From: Chrysemys picta bellii
Lineage: Eukaryota; Chordata; Testudines; Emydidae
Length of the DNA stretch: 64,000 nucleotides
Assembly: GCF_011386835.1 (NCBI RefSeq)
Contig: NC_088798.1
Location: 5,084,001 to 5,148,000, forward strand
Direction of reading: 5' to 3'
Shown here: piece by piece, positions 1 to 15,223 of the stretch
Layout of the letters: the number at the start of each line of letters is the position of its first letter
Numbering within the stretch: position 1 is the stretch's first letter
Program-made: the position numbers and the translations under genes
Notes under the pieces: generated by a model
Told to the model about the DNA's origin: nothing
Database searches by the model: none
What the model saw: only the letters and a program-made list of their open reading frames with translations

Positions 1-1116
1 TTAAAAACTATACATTAGGGATTTTCACTGAATTCTCATCTATTTAAACAGATTGGATGTATCAGATACCATCAGCCCCTTTTAATATTATTATTAATCT
101 CATTGTTATTCATCAGCCATGGTCAGCAGTCACTGAAAATCATTATCTTTAATGCTGTTCAGTGCTCTATAAGAAATGTATTTGACATTCTAAATCCAGT
201 TCCATTTAGGGAAAGCGTCCACACCAAAACACTTCTTGTAGCAGATAGTAATTGCTATTCCTTGTTGATAGTTTCAGCAGAGAGGCCAAGAACCAAATTG
301 TCCGTGGAGACCAAACAACCCTTCAACTTTAGAGAAGAAATTTCTATGAATAAAACTGACCTTTTTTCACAGCAGTTTCCTCAATCCTTTCCAGGTAATA
401 GATATTAAGTAAAGGCAGGATGCCTTGGAGTATCTGTCCAGGGAGTGCTTTGGGATGGGGGAAGAGAACAGATGCAGAATGCTTTATAAGTCTGAGAGGT
501 GGAAAAGGTTTTCAAAGACAACAAAATAAAATGGAGACTGAAGTTCCCAATAGGGTAACACTCTGGTGCATGGACTATGTTCACATAAATATGCATTTTG
601 GCACTTGCACTTAAAGCAGAGACAAGAACCCATCACCATTGCACCCATGCACAAGTTGGTCCAGTCAGGTTCCACAGGGATGCCTTATAGGCATCAAACC
701 TTCCTCACAAAGACCCTGGGCATGGGGCTGTCCTGGTAACTCTGGGGCACTCAGCGCTCAATGTGCTGCTATCACAGATGTCTCATACCTAACTCAGGTC
801 CCACCACACACGCTGCATTGGAACAGGCCTGGGACCCCCGCCTCTCCCCGAAACACTTGTCATCCCCCTAAGTTGGGACCCGCCCCCAAACACACACATA
901 CAAACATACACACATATACACACACACACACAGGGCTAAGACCCCCCCCCATCCCGCAGGACTCAGACTCCCGAAACTGCATTAGGACAGACGTGAAACA
1001 CCCCCATTGCACTGGGACAGGCCTAGGAGTCCGACCCCCCTCCCCCTCCGCACTGGCGCAGGCCTGAGCGCCCCCCCCCCCCGGGGACAGGCCTGGGACC
1101 CCCGCGCCCCCCTTAC
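1..1116 (-). other. LRRC41 intron 1 (part)
   Basis: No exon is recognisable here. The part near exon 1 is very C-rich and contains a CA-rich microsatellite (about 890-932) and C homopolymers (about 1071-1082). Positions 1-700 are unremarkable AT-rich sequence. Confidence 0.5.
889..932. repeat. CA-rich simple repeat
   Basis: Impure CA dinucleotide tract with interspersed ata and aaa interruptions, in LRRC41 intron 1. Confidence 0.85.
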
Positions 1117-1228
1117 CCCAAACCTCTCTCTCCAGGGTCCCCATGGCGGAGCTCACCACCACCCCACTCAGCTCGAAGAGGCTGGGGGGGCTCCCAGCAG
1201 CGGCCTCTCCCTCCGCCCGGGCCTCCAT
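1117..1228 (-). CDS. LRRC41: LRRC41 coding exon 1 (partial gene)
   Basis: The minus strand encodes 37 residues from the ATG at 1228, ending in a GTAAGG donor at 1116-1111 after one base of the next codon. The stretch SLFELSGVVVSSAMGTLE followed by REVW resembles the N-terminal BC-box region of human LRRC41, the substrate adaptor of an elongin-BC/CUL5 ubiquitin ligase. In that family an xLFELxG motif binds elongin C. The reading frame stays open upstream with a GTG but no other ATG, so 1228 is the best start; the human protein has an additional upstream Met. The rest of the gene lies beyond the left edge of the window: no second exon is recognisable in 1-1116. Head-to-head spacing to the UQCRH ATG is 212 bp, as in mammals. 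Identification rests on motif and synteny. Confidence 0.8.
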
Positions 1229-1440
1229 GGCAGCCCCCACCGCCCTCACTCCGACGAGCACCCTAGGGGCGGGCCCGCCGCACAGAGAAAAACAGCTCCG
1301 GGCGGCGCCGCCATCTTGGGAGGGTCATGAGGGCCTAGCTTCCGCTTCCGGGTGAGAGGGGGAACCGGAGGGGCGGGGTTTCCGGCGGGTGACCCTGGCG
1401 AGTCCTTCTGCGCGGCGGTAGAGCCTGGAGCTGAGCGGCG
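1229..1440. promoter_or_regulatory. LRRC41/UQCRH bidirectional promoter
   Basis: These 212 bp separate the divergent ATGs. They are GC-rich and lack a TATA box. A YY1-type motif gccgccatcttgg lies at 1307-1319. Overlapping ETS-type sites (cttccgcttccgg) lie at 1339-1351. A GC box (ggggcggggt) lies at 1370-1379. YY1 and ETS/NRF-2 sites are well-known features of promoters of nuclear genes for mitochondrial proteins. That these sites act here is inference. Confidence 0.75.
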
Positions 1441-4400
1441 ATGGGACTGCGGGACGAGGAGATGCTGGGGAGCCGCAGCGGGGAACCCGAGGTGAGGCAG
1501 ACGTAGCCCGCCCCGAGCACGGCGGGCTGCAAGGCCGGGGGCCGCCCCGCTCATCCCTTACCCGCCTTCGGGACCCGCTCCGCGGCATAGCTTCTACCCC
1601 CCCCCAGCCGTGTCCCCTGCCGGCCCCCGTACCCTGCCCGTCCCTCCCCGCGGCACAGCTTCTACCCCCTCAGCTGTGTCCCCTGTCGGCCCCCGTACCC
1701 TGCCCATCCCTCCCCGCGGCACAGCTTCTACCCCCTCAGCTGTGTCCCCTGTCGGCCCCCGTACCCTGCTCATCCCTCCCCGCGGCACAGCTTCTACCCC
1801 CCCCCCCCCAGCCATGTCCCCTGTCGGCCCCCGTACCCTGCCCATCCCTCCCCGCGGCACAGCTTCTACCCCCTCAGCTGTGTCCCCTGTCGGCCCCCGT
1901 ACCCTGCCCATCCCTCCCCGCGGCACAGCTTCTACCCCCTCAGCTGTGTCCCCTGTCGGCCCCCGTACCCTGCTCATCCCTCCCCGCGGCACAGCTTCTA
2001 CCCCCCCCCCCCCCCAGCCATGTCCCCTGCCGGCCCCCGTACCCTGCTCATCCCTCCCCGCGGCACAGCTTCTACCCCCTCAGCTGTGTCCCCTGACGGC
2101 CCCCGTACCCTGCTCATCCCTCCCCGCGGCACAGCTTCTACCCCCCCCCCCAGCCATGTCCCCTGCCGGCCCCCGTACCCTGCTCATCCCTCCCCGCGGC
2201 ACAGCTTCTACCCCCTCAGCTGTGTCCCCTGTCGGCCCCCGTACCCTGCTCATCCCTCCCCGCGGCACAGCTTCTACCCCCTCAGCTGTGTCCCCTGTCG
2301 GCCCCCGTACCCTGCTCATCCCTCCCCGCGGCACAGCTTCTACCCCCCCCCCGACCAGCCGTGTCCCCTGCCGGCCCCCGTAACCCGCTCGTCCTGGGGG
2401 GATGGGCCCCAGGATCTAGGGCGGGGAGCGTCTATTGCCTGCTTGGAGCCCCGCGAGGCTGGCTGGGCTTGCGCTGCGGAGCCTCCCGCTGCAGGCCCGG
2501 GGAGTGTGGGGAGCCGCTCGGCACCGAGTTGTTCCCATGCACCCCTCCCGGGCCATCGCAACTCTTGGGGGGGGCCTCACCCCCGGTGCAGCACCCCCAG
2601 GTCTGGAGCCCTGGTGCTAGGCGCTGTACAGACTCGGACCAAAGCGCTGACACACTAAGACAGGAGAGAGCAGGTGGAGACGATGGGGGAGCACAAGGAA
2701 GTAACGAGACTGCACTGATCAGCGTGGGGGACAGGACTTGGCAATTCAGTTTCAACTGCAAGAGTGGAAACGTTTGTAGGAAACAGAACAAAACTGCTCT
2801 CTAATGGCGCACAGGGGAGAGTCTGTACAGACTCCATTATGCTGGAGACGTAAAGGATCTGTGCAAATTCGTCTGTCTAATCTCTTCATGAAAGAACCGG
2901 CTTGAAGATTAAGCTTTTGAGGTGAAAACAGTGTATTTAAATCAGACATAAATCATTTAACCTCCCATTTGTTCAGTTTCTGGAATTAATCAAGCCATAT
3001 AAAATAGAGAGAGCTGAAAGAGAAATTCCTACAATCCGCGTGTCACTTGTGGAAATAGCTTTTATACTCAATAGACTCTTAAGTGTGTATAATGGCATAA
3101 AGGCTTTCTCTATGGCATAATATAACTGACTTTTATCTGGTATCTCTTTCTCCCAGGAAGAGGAAGAGGAGGAGGAGGCAGAGCTAGTGGTAAGAACTAC
3201 TGAAACTTTGAAACCTTTTCCACCAAGGAAAAACTGTGCAAGAAGCATAAATCTTTTATAATGGATGTGAACTATGCTTGTATTTTATTTTATTAACCAA
3301 ACTTACTCCAAACAAGGGGCTGATGAAATGAACATTTTACTTTGCAGCATACAGGGAATAGAATGAACTAATGTCTAAAGACCTGGTCCAGTGAACTTGT
3401 AGGTGTACACTTGTGTGTGTAATTTTGTATCATGGTTACCATGTGCTCAGGCATATCTGGTAGTGTATGCAAAATAAAGTGCTTGTTTGTACATGTGCAA
3501 ATGTGTGGGGTTTTTATCTGTGTGTTTCTATGGGCTTGCTGATTATCTGGCCCTAGATATGATGTGTAGTTTATATGGTGATAATGCTTTCATTTTGAGA
3601 GCCATAGAGGCTTCTAGCACCACAAGTGGTGGTGGTGGTGATTTTTGCTCATCTCTTTTTAAAAGAGGTACAAAGCGGGGGAATTTACCCAGCTGAGGAC
3701 ATGCCCCCCAGCTTAGGGCTTGGCTGTGCATGTGTAGCATTTTATGTAAATGTTAGCTGTTAGCATACAAGGAAATTTGGTTTGGAACTATTGTCTGAAC
3801 TCTCAAAGCCTATTCTTTGCATATGATTTGCATCTGACCACGTAGAATAAGTAACTCTACCAACTGTGAGAACGAAAAGTCTGATATCTTTTAACTTGAC
3901 CCTCAGGATCCTTTAACCACAATAAGGGAGCACTGTGAGCAGACTGAGAAGTGCGTGAAGGCACGGGAGAAGCTGGAGCTGTGTGATGCACGAGTGTCCG
4001 CAAGGTCCCACACACAGGAGGAATGTACGGAAGAGCTTTTTGACTTCCTGCATGCCAGGGACCACTGTGTAAGTCCAACGGAGGCTGATACCTAGTCATT
4101 TGTGTTGGTTTGCGATCTCTAATAGGACGTGACTGAATCAGTACCTTATTTCTGTAATACCTAGCTGTTACATCACACTCTTCCTCAGTAGATCTCAAAG
4201 TACTTTACAAAGGAGGTCAGTATCATTATCCCCATTCTACAGATTTGGGAAACTGAGGCTCAGAGGTGAAAGTACCACTGGCTTGCTGGGTGAGAGGCAG
4301 GAATAGAACCAGGTCTCTTACTTCCCAGTCCAGTGCCCTGACCATCAGCCCAGACTGCATCTATGCCCTAAAAAGCTTTGATTGCAATATAGGGTAAATA

Positions 4401-5058
4401 AGAACAAGCATCTACTGAATCAATGTGGTTTTTAATTTTGAAGAACTCTGAACCTTGATCCTGTGAGGTGATTTTTTTCTCTTAAATACTTATTGGTTCC
4501 TGCTTTTGAATTGAAATTCTTATCCCATAGAGTCCAGTAAATGTAATGGTTATAATGAGAGAGAACACTCGGGGGAGTGGTTTGGTTTGGGGTTTTTTTT
4601 AGAGGGCCCTGTGCTGATCAGTATGCACTGTAGTACTACTACTAAATACAGCTCATCTCTGAAGCAGATGGATTAATTTGAAATATTGGAGTTTGTAAGA
4701 ATACTTGGCTTTAAAAAACAATTCAGTATTGCTTGTTTGTCAACCTCTAGTAATTGGTTTGAGCTACACTTTTGTAGCCTTCGTAAGTTTGTTTGAAGAA
4801 AGGCAAAGGTGGGACCATATAGACAATTAGAAAATTATTGGTGGTCAATGGAGACAATCTTCTCTGTGATCAATCCTCTAATTATGTTGCTGCAGTTTTA
4901 ATGAATCTGAGCTACAGAAGATAGGGACATAAAGATAGGGAAGAGAGGAGAGAGAGAGAGAATACAATGTCTGTGTTGAGAGAACCTGTCAGTTACTGAA
5001 AGCTTTCTTCATCATGCCTTTTTAGGTGGCTCACAAACTCTTTAAGAATTTGAAGTAA
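1441..5058 (+). CDS. UQCRH: UQCRH, complex III hinge protein (4 exons)
   Basis: Cytochrome bc1 complex subunit 6, the acidic hinge protein that helps cytochrome c dock on cytochrome c1 at the intermembrane-space face of the inner mitochondrial membrane. Exons: 1441-1491, 3157-3189, 3907-4068, 5026-5058. All junctions are GT-AG and all fall between codons, giving 92 residues (human 91). Exon 1 encodes [17 protein letters not shown]. Exon 2 encodes the acidic run [11 protein letters not shown]. Exon 3 carries the conserved core, with cysteines in [29 protein letters not shown] and the final C; in the family two such pairs form disulfides in a CHCH-like helical hairpin. Exon 4 ends [10 protein letters not shown]. 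The start is the first ATG and matches the family's MGLxDE. The gene is 4.4 kb upstream of NSUN4 and shares its promoter with LRRC41. It looks intact. Confidence 0.96.
1582..2382. repeat. 66-bp minisatellite, about 12 copies, UQCRH intron 1
   Basis: The marker cggcacagcttctacc recurs at 1582 (one mismatch), 1651, 1717, 1783, 1855, 1921, 1987, 2061, 2127, 2197, 2263 and 2329. Spacing is exactly 66 bp, or 69-74 bp where an internal C run expands. Because 66 is a multiple of three, long spurious open frames run through it on both strands. It begins about 90 bp after the exon 1 donor. Confidence 0.95.
4186..4352 (-). repeat. MIR-like SINE, UQCRH intron 3
   Basis: Reverse-strand MIR/CORE-type signature: 'cagatttgggaaactgaggc' (the complement of the 'cctcagtttcccc' block), preceded by a 'gtactttacaaag' segment and followed by 'agaaccaggtctc'. 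Confidence 0.65.
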
Positions 5059-5281
5059 ATGTTGGAGCAAGTCCCACCATCTGCCTCCATCGTTCAGCTG
5101 GAACACGGTGCAGTTTCTTTTTGGATTCCAAGTGCTGCTTGCTGCCCGTTCTTGTGAATGTACAGTATAAGTGAGCAGCTTCCTGCCTGTGCTGCGGTGA
5201 TCCAGGTGCCACCGTGTCATCGCATCTATCTTCCGTGAAAAACGTGCAGCTGTAACAAAACCATCTTCTGTGGTTTTCCAT

Positions 5282-5287
5282 ATTAAA
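5282..5287 (+). terminator. UQCRH poly(A) signal candidate
   Basis: ATTAAA hexamer 224 bp after the UQCRH stop codon. It is the first plausible signal downstream. The cleavage site is not shown. Confidence 0.55.
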
Positions 5288-5811
5288 CATATTCAAAGTT
5301 CCTGTGGAAATGGCTTCATTCTATGACTGCTTAATGAAGACTGTTAATATTAATAACTAGACAGTGGGGAGGGGAGGTTTCCTCCCTGTTGTAGGAATTC
5401 CCTTGTGCACAACCATTACTGGCAGCATGAGGATCAAGGACAAGCACAGATCCAACAAGCACAAAGTTGGAACTGTGAATAGATGATTTCTGGGCCCTTT
5501 TCTTATGGTATGTGGAGACGATAGAGCTACTCATAAATCTGTCAGTATCTCAATCAGCAGGAAGGCACAAAGGTATTTATGCCCCTTGTACAGGGGATGG
5601 ATGTGCTACCTCCAGACTATACTTAAGAAAAGGAGTAGAATCATGTTTATGCAATACAAAAGGTCCCCATTGTTTTAAACACCCCTCTGACTTTGACACC
5701 CTCCCTGGTATCTCCACTACAGCTAGAATTACAGTGTATGCGGACTCGAACCACGTTAGCAATCATGTCAGACAGGCATATCCAATACATTGATACAGCA
5801 GCTTTTTCACC
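5288..5811. other. Intergenic UQCRH-CR1
   Basis: I see no gene. The open frames on either strand resemble no known protein. Confidence 0.4.
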
Positions 5812-7110
5812 AGAATCATGACTGGAAGGGACCTCAAGAGGTCATCTAGTCCACTCCCCTGCACTCATGGCAGGACTAAGTATTATCTAGAACATCCCTG
5901 CCAGGGGTTTGTCCAACCTACTCTTAAAAATCTCCAGTCATGGAGACTCCACAACCTCCCCAGGCAATTTATTCCAGTGCTCAACCACCCTGATAGCTAG
6001 GAAGTTTTTCCTAATGTCCAACCTAAACCGCCCTTGCTGCAATTTAAGCCCATTGCTTCTTGTCCCTATCCTCAGCAGTTAAGAAGAACAATTTTTTCTC
6101 CCTCTTCCTTGTAACAACCTTTTATGTACTTGAAAACTGTTATCATGTCCCTTCTCAGATTTCTCTTTTCCAGACTAAACAAACCCAATTTTTTTCAATC
6201 TTCCCTCATAGGTCATGTTTTCTAGACCTTAAATCATTTTTGTTGCTCTTCGCTGGACTTTCTCCAATTTGTCCACATCTTTCATGAAATGTGGCGCCCA
6301 AAACTGAACACAATATTCCAGTTGAGGCCTAATCAGCGCGGAGTAGAGCGGAAGAATTACTTCTTGGGTCTTGCTTACAATACTCCTGCTAATACATCCC
6401 AGAATGACGTTTGCTTTTTTTGCAACAGCGTTACACCGTTGACTCATATTTAGCTTGTGATCCACTATGACCCCCAGATCCCTTTCCTCAGTACTCCTTC
6501 CTAGGCAGTCATTTCCCATTCTGTATGTGTGCAACTGATTGTTCCTTCCTAAGTGGAGTACTTTCCATTTGTCCTTATTGAATTTTATCCTATTTACTTC
6601 AGACCAATTCTCCAGTTTGTCCAGATCATTTTGAATTTTAATCCTAGCTTCCAAGGCACTTGCAACCCCTCCATGTTGGTATCGTCTGAAAACTTTATAA
6701 GTGTACTCTCTATGCCAGTATCTAAATTGTTGATTAAGATATTGAACAGAACGGGACCCAGAACTGATCCATGTGGGACTCCGCTCATGCCCTTCCAGCA
6801 TGACTGAACCACTGATAACTACCCTCTAGGAACAGTTTTCCAACCAGTTATGCACTCACCTTACAGTAACTCCCTCTAGGTTGCATTTCTCTAGTTGGTT
6901 TGAGAATGTCATGCAAGAAAGTATCAAAAGCTTTACTAAAGTCAAGACATACCACATCTACTGCTTCCCCCACCATCCACAAGGCTTGTTACCCTGTCAA
7001 AAAAAGCTATCAGGTTGATTTGACACAATTTGTTCTTGACAAATCCATAGTGACTGTAACTTATCATGGCCTTATTGGCTTCTACAAAGCTGTCTTGATG
7101 CACACCCATC
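5812..7110 (-). mobile_element. CR1 LINE, 3' part with reverse-transcriptase C-terminus
   Basis: The element reads on the minus strand. An open stretch at 6801-6229 encodes the end of CR1 ORF2, including NRIKFNKDKWKVLHLGRN, ERDLGVIVDHKLNMSQRC and SALIRPQLEYCVQFWAP, which follow the reverse-transcriptase palm in this family. The 3' end (5812-5830 on the plus strand) has the usual 'ctggaagggacct' block. The 5' part is missing or mutated, so the copy is a dead 5'-truncated insertion. Confidence 0.9.
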
Positions 7111-8597
7111 AAGTGCAGAGTGAGGAAAATCTTGGTATCTAGCCCTTACTGGCTCAGCTGCTAATGCCAGGGCTGTGGGTGTCTTTTATATGCTGCAATA
7201 TACTTTACAATCTTGTCATACAGCGTGACCTAAGAGGGCAAGGTGGTATAATCACAGATGTGGTTAGGCAAGTCCTCCCCCCCTCGAAGAGCCAAAATGG
7301 AGTTACAGTTCAACGATCGTGCTAGAGCCCTGCTTGGGAACAGGGTTAAAACACTATACACCCATCATGGTTAAATGCTCCTAGTGACTTTGGGTGCCCC
7401 ACTTCACACACCTTAATGGGGATTGGACTTGAGGCTTGGTGCTTAGCACTCTTGGAAAATCAGGCTGCTTTAAGGTTTCAAGTGGGACACCCAAAACCAC
7501 TAGTCATTTCTGCAAGTGTGGGCCCATGTTTTGTGGGGTCAGCTCCAGGACTGACTCAAAATGTAGCTCTTTGTAGTACAAATGGGACTTGTGCTGAATT
7601 AAGATTTAAGGGAGCATCTTTAGCATCTAATAATTCTTCATACTGATGCTGCCACAAGTGCATTGTGACACTTCACAAGTAACTTGAATATTTTCCCCTC
7701 GTGCCTGGAGCTTCAAAGCACAAAATGTAAAATAACAGTTCTTGGATTTAAAAGCAGCAGTCTTTCTTGCTACCATAATGTTCTGTAAATCGATCAGTAA
7801 TGGATTAAATGGAGCATCCTTCTCACAACCCTGGCATGGGTATATGAGCTTTACGTTAAAGAAAATATTTTGTGGTCCACAGAAACTGAAAATTACTCTA
7901 TTTTAAAATACTATGGGAGAATAATTTCTAGCTCATAAAGTGCTTTGAAGTATTAAACATACTGTGCATAAAAACTCTTTGAAGAACTGCTCTGATCATC
8001 GTATGCCTTAAAAAAAAAAATTCTTTTGGAAAAATTGCAAGACTGGAAACTGGATGGCTGGGTTTTGACTAGAAACCTGTCACACAAGGTATTCTAAGCA
8101 GCTGTCTCTGCACCAAGGGTTACAGGTATAGTGAATGTTATGCTTGTGAAAGGTGTGTTGGCTTGTCACCCATGGAGACCAAATTCACTGGTGAATGCAC
8201 ACAGCAGGCATAGCACTAGTGGTGACAGTGTAATTTGGCCCGAGGTGGTTCCCTATCAATCTACCTCAATGCTGAACTGGAAGATCTTCCTTTTGGGTTT
8301 ATTATGCCTGGGGTCTGTTGGGAAGCATACCGTAAATTGCTTTGAGATGCTGTGATATTTCTCAGGGTGCCCAAGACTGAGAGTCACCTTCTTTCCATCC
8401 CCTCCAGTGAGAGGGAGGATTGCTTGTGCTTAAGTGGGTGTCAGTCACCCAAACATTCGCCTACACCTTTGCTTTGCAGATTAACAACAGGTGCACCGTG
8501 AGCCCCTGTGAAGATCTACCTTTTGCATTCAGCCCTTACCCACTGAACACTCCCAGTAATACCAGCTAATACAAGAACTAGGGGTCACTAAATGAAA
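7111..8597. other. Intergenic, unassigned
   Basis: No coding exon, RNA gene or repeat could be assigned. Base composition is ordinary. Confidence 0.35.
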
Positions 8598-9093
8598 ATA
8601 ATAGGCAGCAGGTTTAAAACAAATACAAGGAAGTTGTTCTTAACACAGTGCACAGTCAACTTGTGGAACTCCTTACCTGAGGAGGTTGTGAAGGCTAGAA
8701 CTATAACAGGGTTTAAAAGAGAACTGGATAAATTCATGGTGGTTAAGTCCATTAATGGCTATTAGCCAGGATGGGTAAGGAATGGTGTCCCTAGCCTCTG
8801 TCTGTCAGAGGGTGGAGATGGATGGCAGGAAAGAGATCACTTGATCATTGCCTGTTAGGTTCACTCCCTCTGGGGCACCTGGCATTGGCCACTGTCGGTA
8901 GACAGTATCAGAGGGGTAGCTGTGTTAGTCTGAATCTGTAAAAAGCAACAGAGGGTCCTGTGGCACCTTAGTCTCAAAGGTTAGTTAGTCTCAAAGGTGC
9001 CACAGGACCCTCTGTTGCTTTTTGTCGGTAGACAGGATACTGGGCTAGATGGACCTTTGGTCTGACCCGGTATGGCCGTTCTTATGTTCTTAT
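8598..9093 (+). mobile_element. CR1 LINE 3' end, interrupted
   Basis: Contains the CR1 tail blocks 'ggcagcaggtttaaaacaaa', 'gtggaactccttacctgagg' and 'gaccttt'...'ttcttatgttcttatg'. It is split at 8905 by a Penelope-like insertion with a 13-bp target duplication. Confidence 0.85.
8906..9022. mobile_element. Penelope-like foldback micro-insertion
   Basis: An insertion of about 117 bp is flanked by perfect 13-bp direct repeats (tgtcggtagacag at 8893-8905 and 9023-9035). Its left part matches the terminal repeat found in reverse orientation at 57033-57150 ('gtagctgtgttagtctg'). Two perfect 30-bp inverted arms (8940-8969 and 8994-9023) surround a 24-bp spacer. Assignment to Penelope-like elements is from recall of turtle repeats. 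Confidence 0.75.
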
Positions 9094-9239
9094 GCTGTGC
9101 CCAAGGGAACAGTGTACACAACAAGTTGAATAATTCAACACAGGATCAGCTCCTCTTACAATACCACGGTACTGAGTTATGTTTATGGTGAAACCGATCA
9201 GAAGCTTATTAAAAATCAAGATTCTAAGAGGAGTGAGAG

Positions 9240-9640
9240 GTCCCCAAGCTGTGGGGGCTCTGGAGGGGTTAGAGGGTCCCCTAGCACGGAGCGGGGGGGG
9301 GTGTCCCCAAGCTGGGGGGGCTCTGGAGGGGTTAGAGGGTCCCCTAGCACGGAGCCGGGGGGGGGTGTCCCCAAGCTGTGGGGGGCTCTGGAGGGGTTAG
9401 AGGGTCCCCTAGCACAGAGCTGGGGACCCCCCCAAGCTGTGGGGGGCTCTGGAGGGTCCCCTAGCACACAGCCGGGGGGGTCCCCAAGCTGTGGGGGCTC
9501 TGGAGGGGGTAGAGGGTCCCCTAGCACAGAGCCGGGGGGGTCCCCAAGCTGTGGGGGCTCTGGAGGGGGTAGAGGGTCCCCTAGCACACAGCCGGGGGGG
9601 TCCCCAAGCTGTGGGGGGCTCTGGAGGGGTGTGTGGGGGT
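9240..9640. repeat. About 60-bp minisatellite upstream of NSUN4
   Basis: Seven copies of a G-rich unit marked by ccccaagctg, at about 9243, 9305, 9370, 9431, 9483, 9543 and 9603. Each copy carries ggctctggaggg and gggtcccctagcac. Copies differ mainly in the length of G runs. Open frames on both strands here are spurious. Confidence 0.93.
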
Positions 9641-9760
9641 CACAGGCTGCCCCGCCCCCGGCTGGCGGGAATTGACTCCCGGGGGGGGGGGGGGGGGACA
9701 GGCCGGAACCTGCAGCGGCGGCCCCGGTTCCCGGCCGGCCCCGGCCTAGCGGCGCGCACC

Positions 9761-9770
<10 letters not shown>
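9641..9770 (+). promoter_or_regulatory. NSUN4 promoter / start region
   Basis: GC-rich DNA with a G homopolymer of about 17 (9681-9697). The sequence caccATGGCGGCG at 9757-9769 is both a good Kozak context and a match to the core of the YY1 consensus (ATGGCGGC). No TATA box is seen. Confidence 0.55.
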
Positions 9771-15003
<5,233 letters not shown>

Positions 15004-15217
15004 GGGTGTTTGCTTTTTGACCCCCTATCTCTGGTGGAGGTGAGACTGGGCAGTTCGTCTTCATCCAGCTGCATCTCTGTTGTGACATTCTGAACTGAAG
15101 TGATCTCACTCTTTTCCAGGCTGTAATGAAATACCCAGAGGTTCCAGAGAGAGAACTGCTTTGTGATTCTTTGAAAACACCTGGAGGGACGTCTGCTTTT
15201 GTGCCACAAACACCGAG

Positions 15218-15223
15218 AATAAA
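15218..15223 (+). terminator. NSUN4 poly(A) signal
   Basis: Canonical AATAAA 215 bp after the NSUN4 stop codon, followed by TG-rich sequence (atgtgtcttctctgtttctgg) from about 15249. Confidence 0.8.

Noticed and set aside
405..675. Possible LRRC41 exon 2 on the minus strand
   Set aside because: No resemblance to the conserved LRRC41 sequence that follows exon 1.
1582..2382. CRISPR array
   Set aside because: Units are contiguous minisatellite copies without unique spacers, in a vertebrate intron.
1594..2658. Long proline-rich open frames on both strands
   Set aside because: They follow the 66-bp tandem repeat, whose period is a multiple of three; there is no homology and UQCRH intron 1 covers them.
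6229..6801. 190-codon protein gene
   Set aside because: It is the reverse-transcriptase C-terminus of a truncated CR1, not a host gene.
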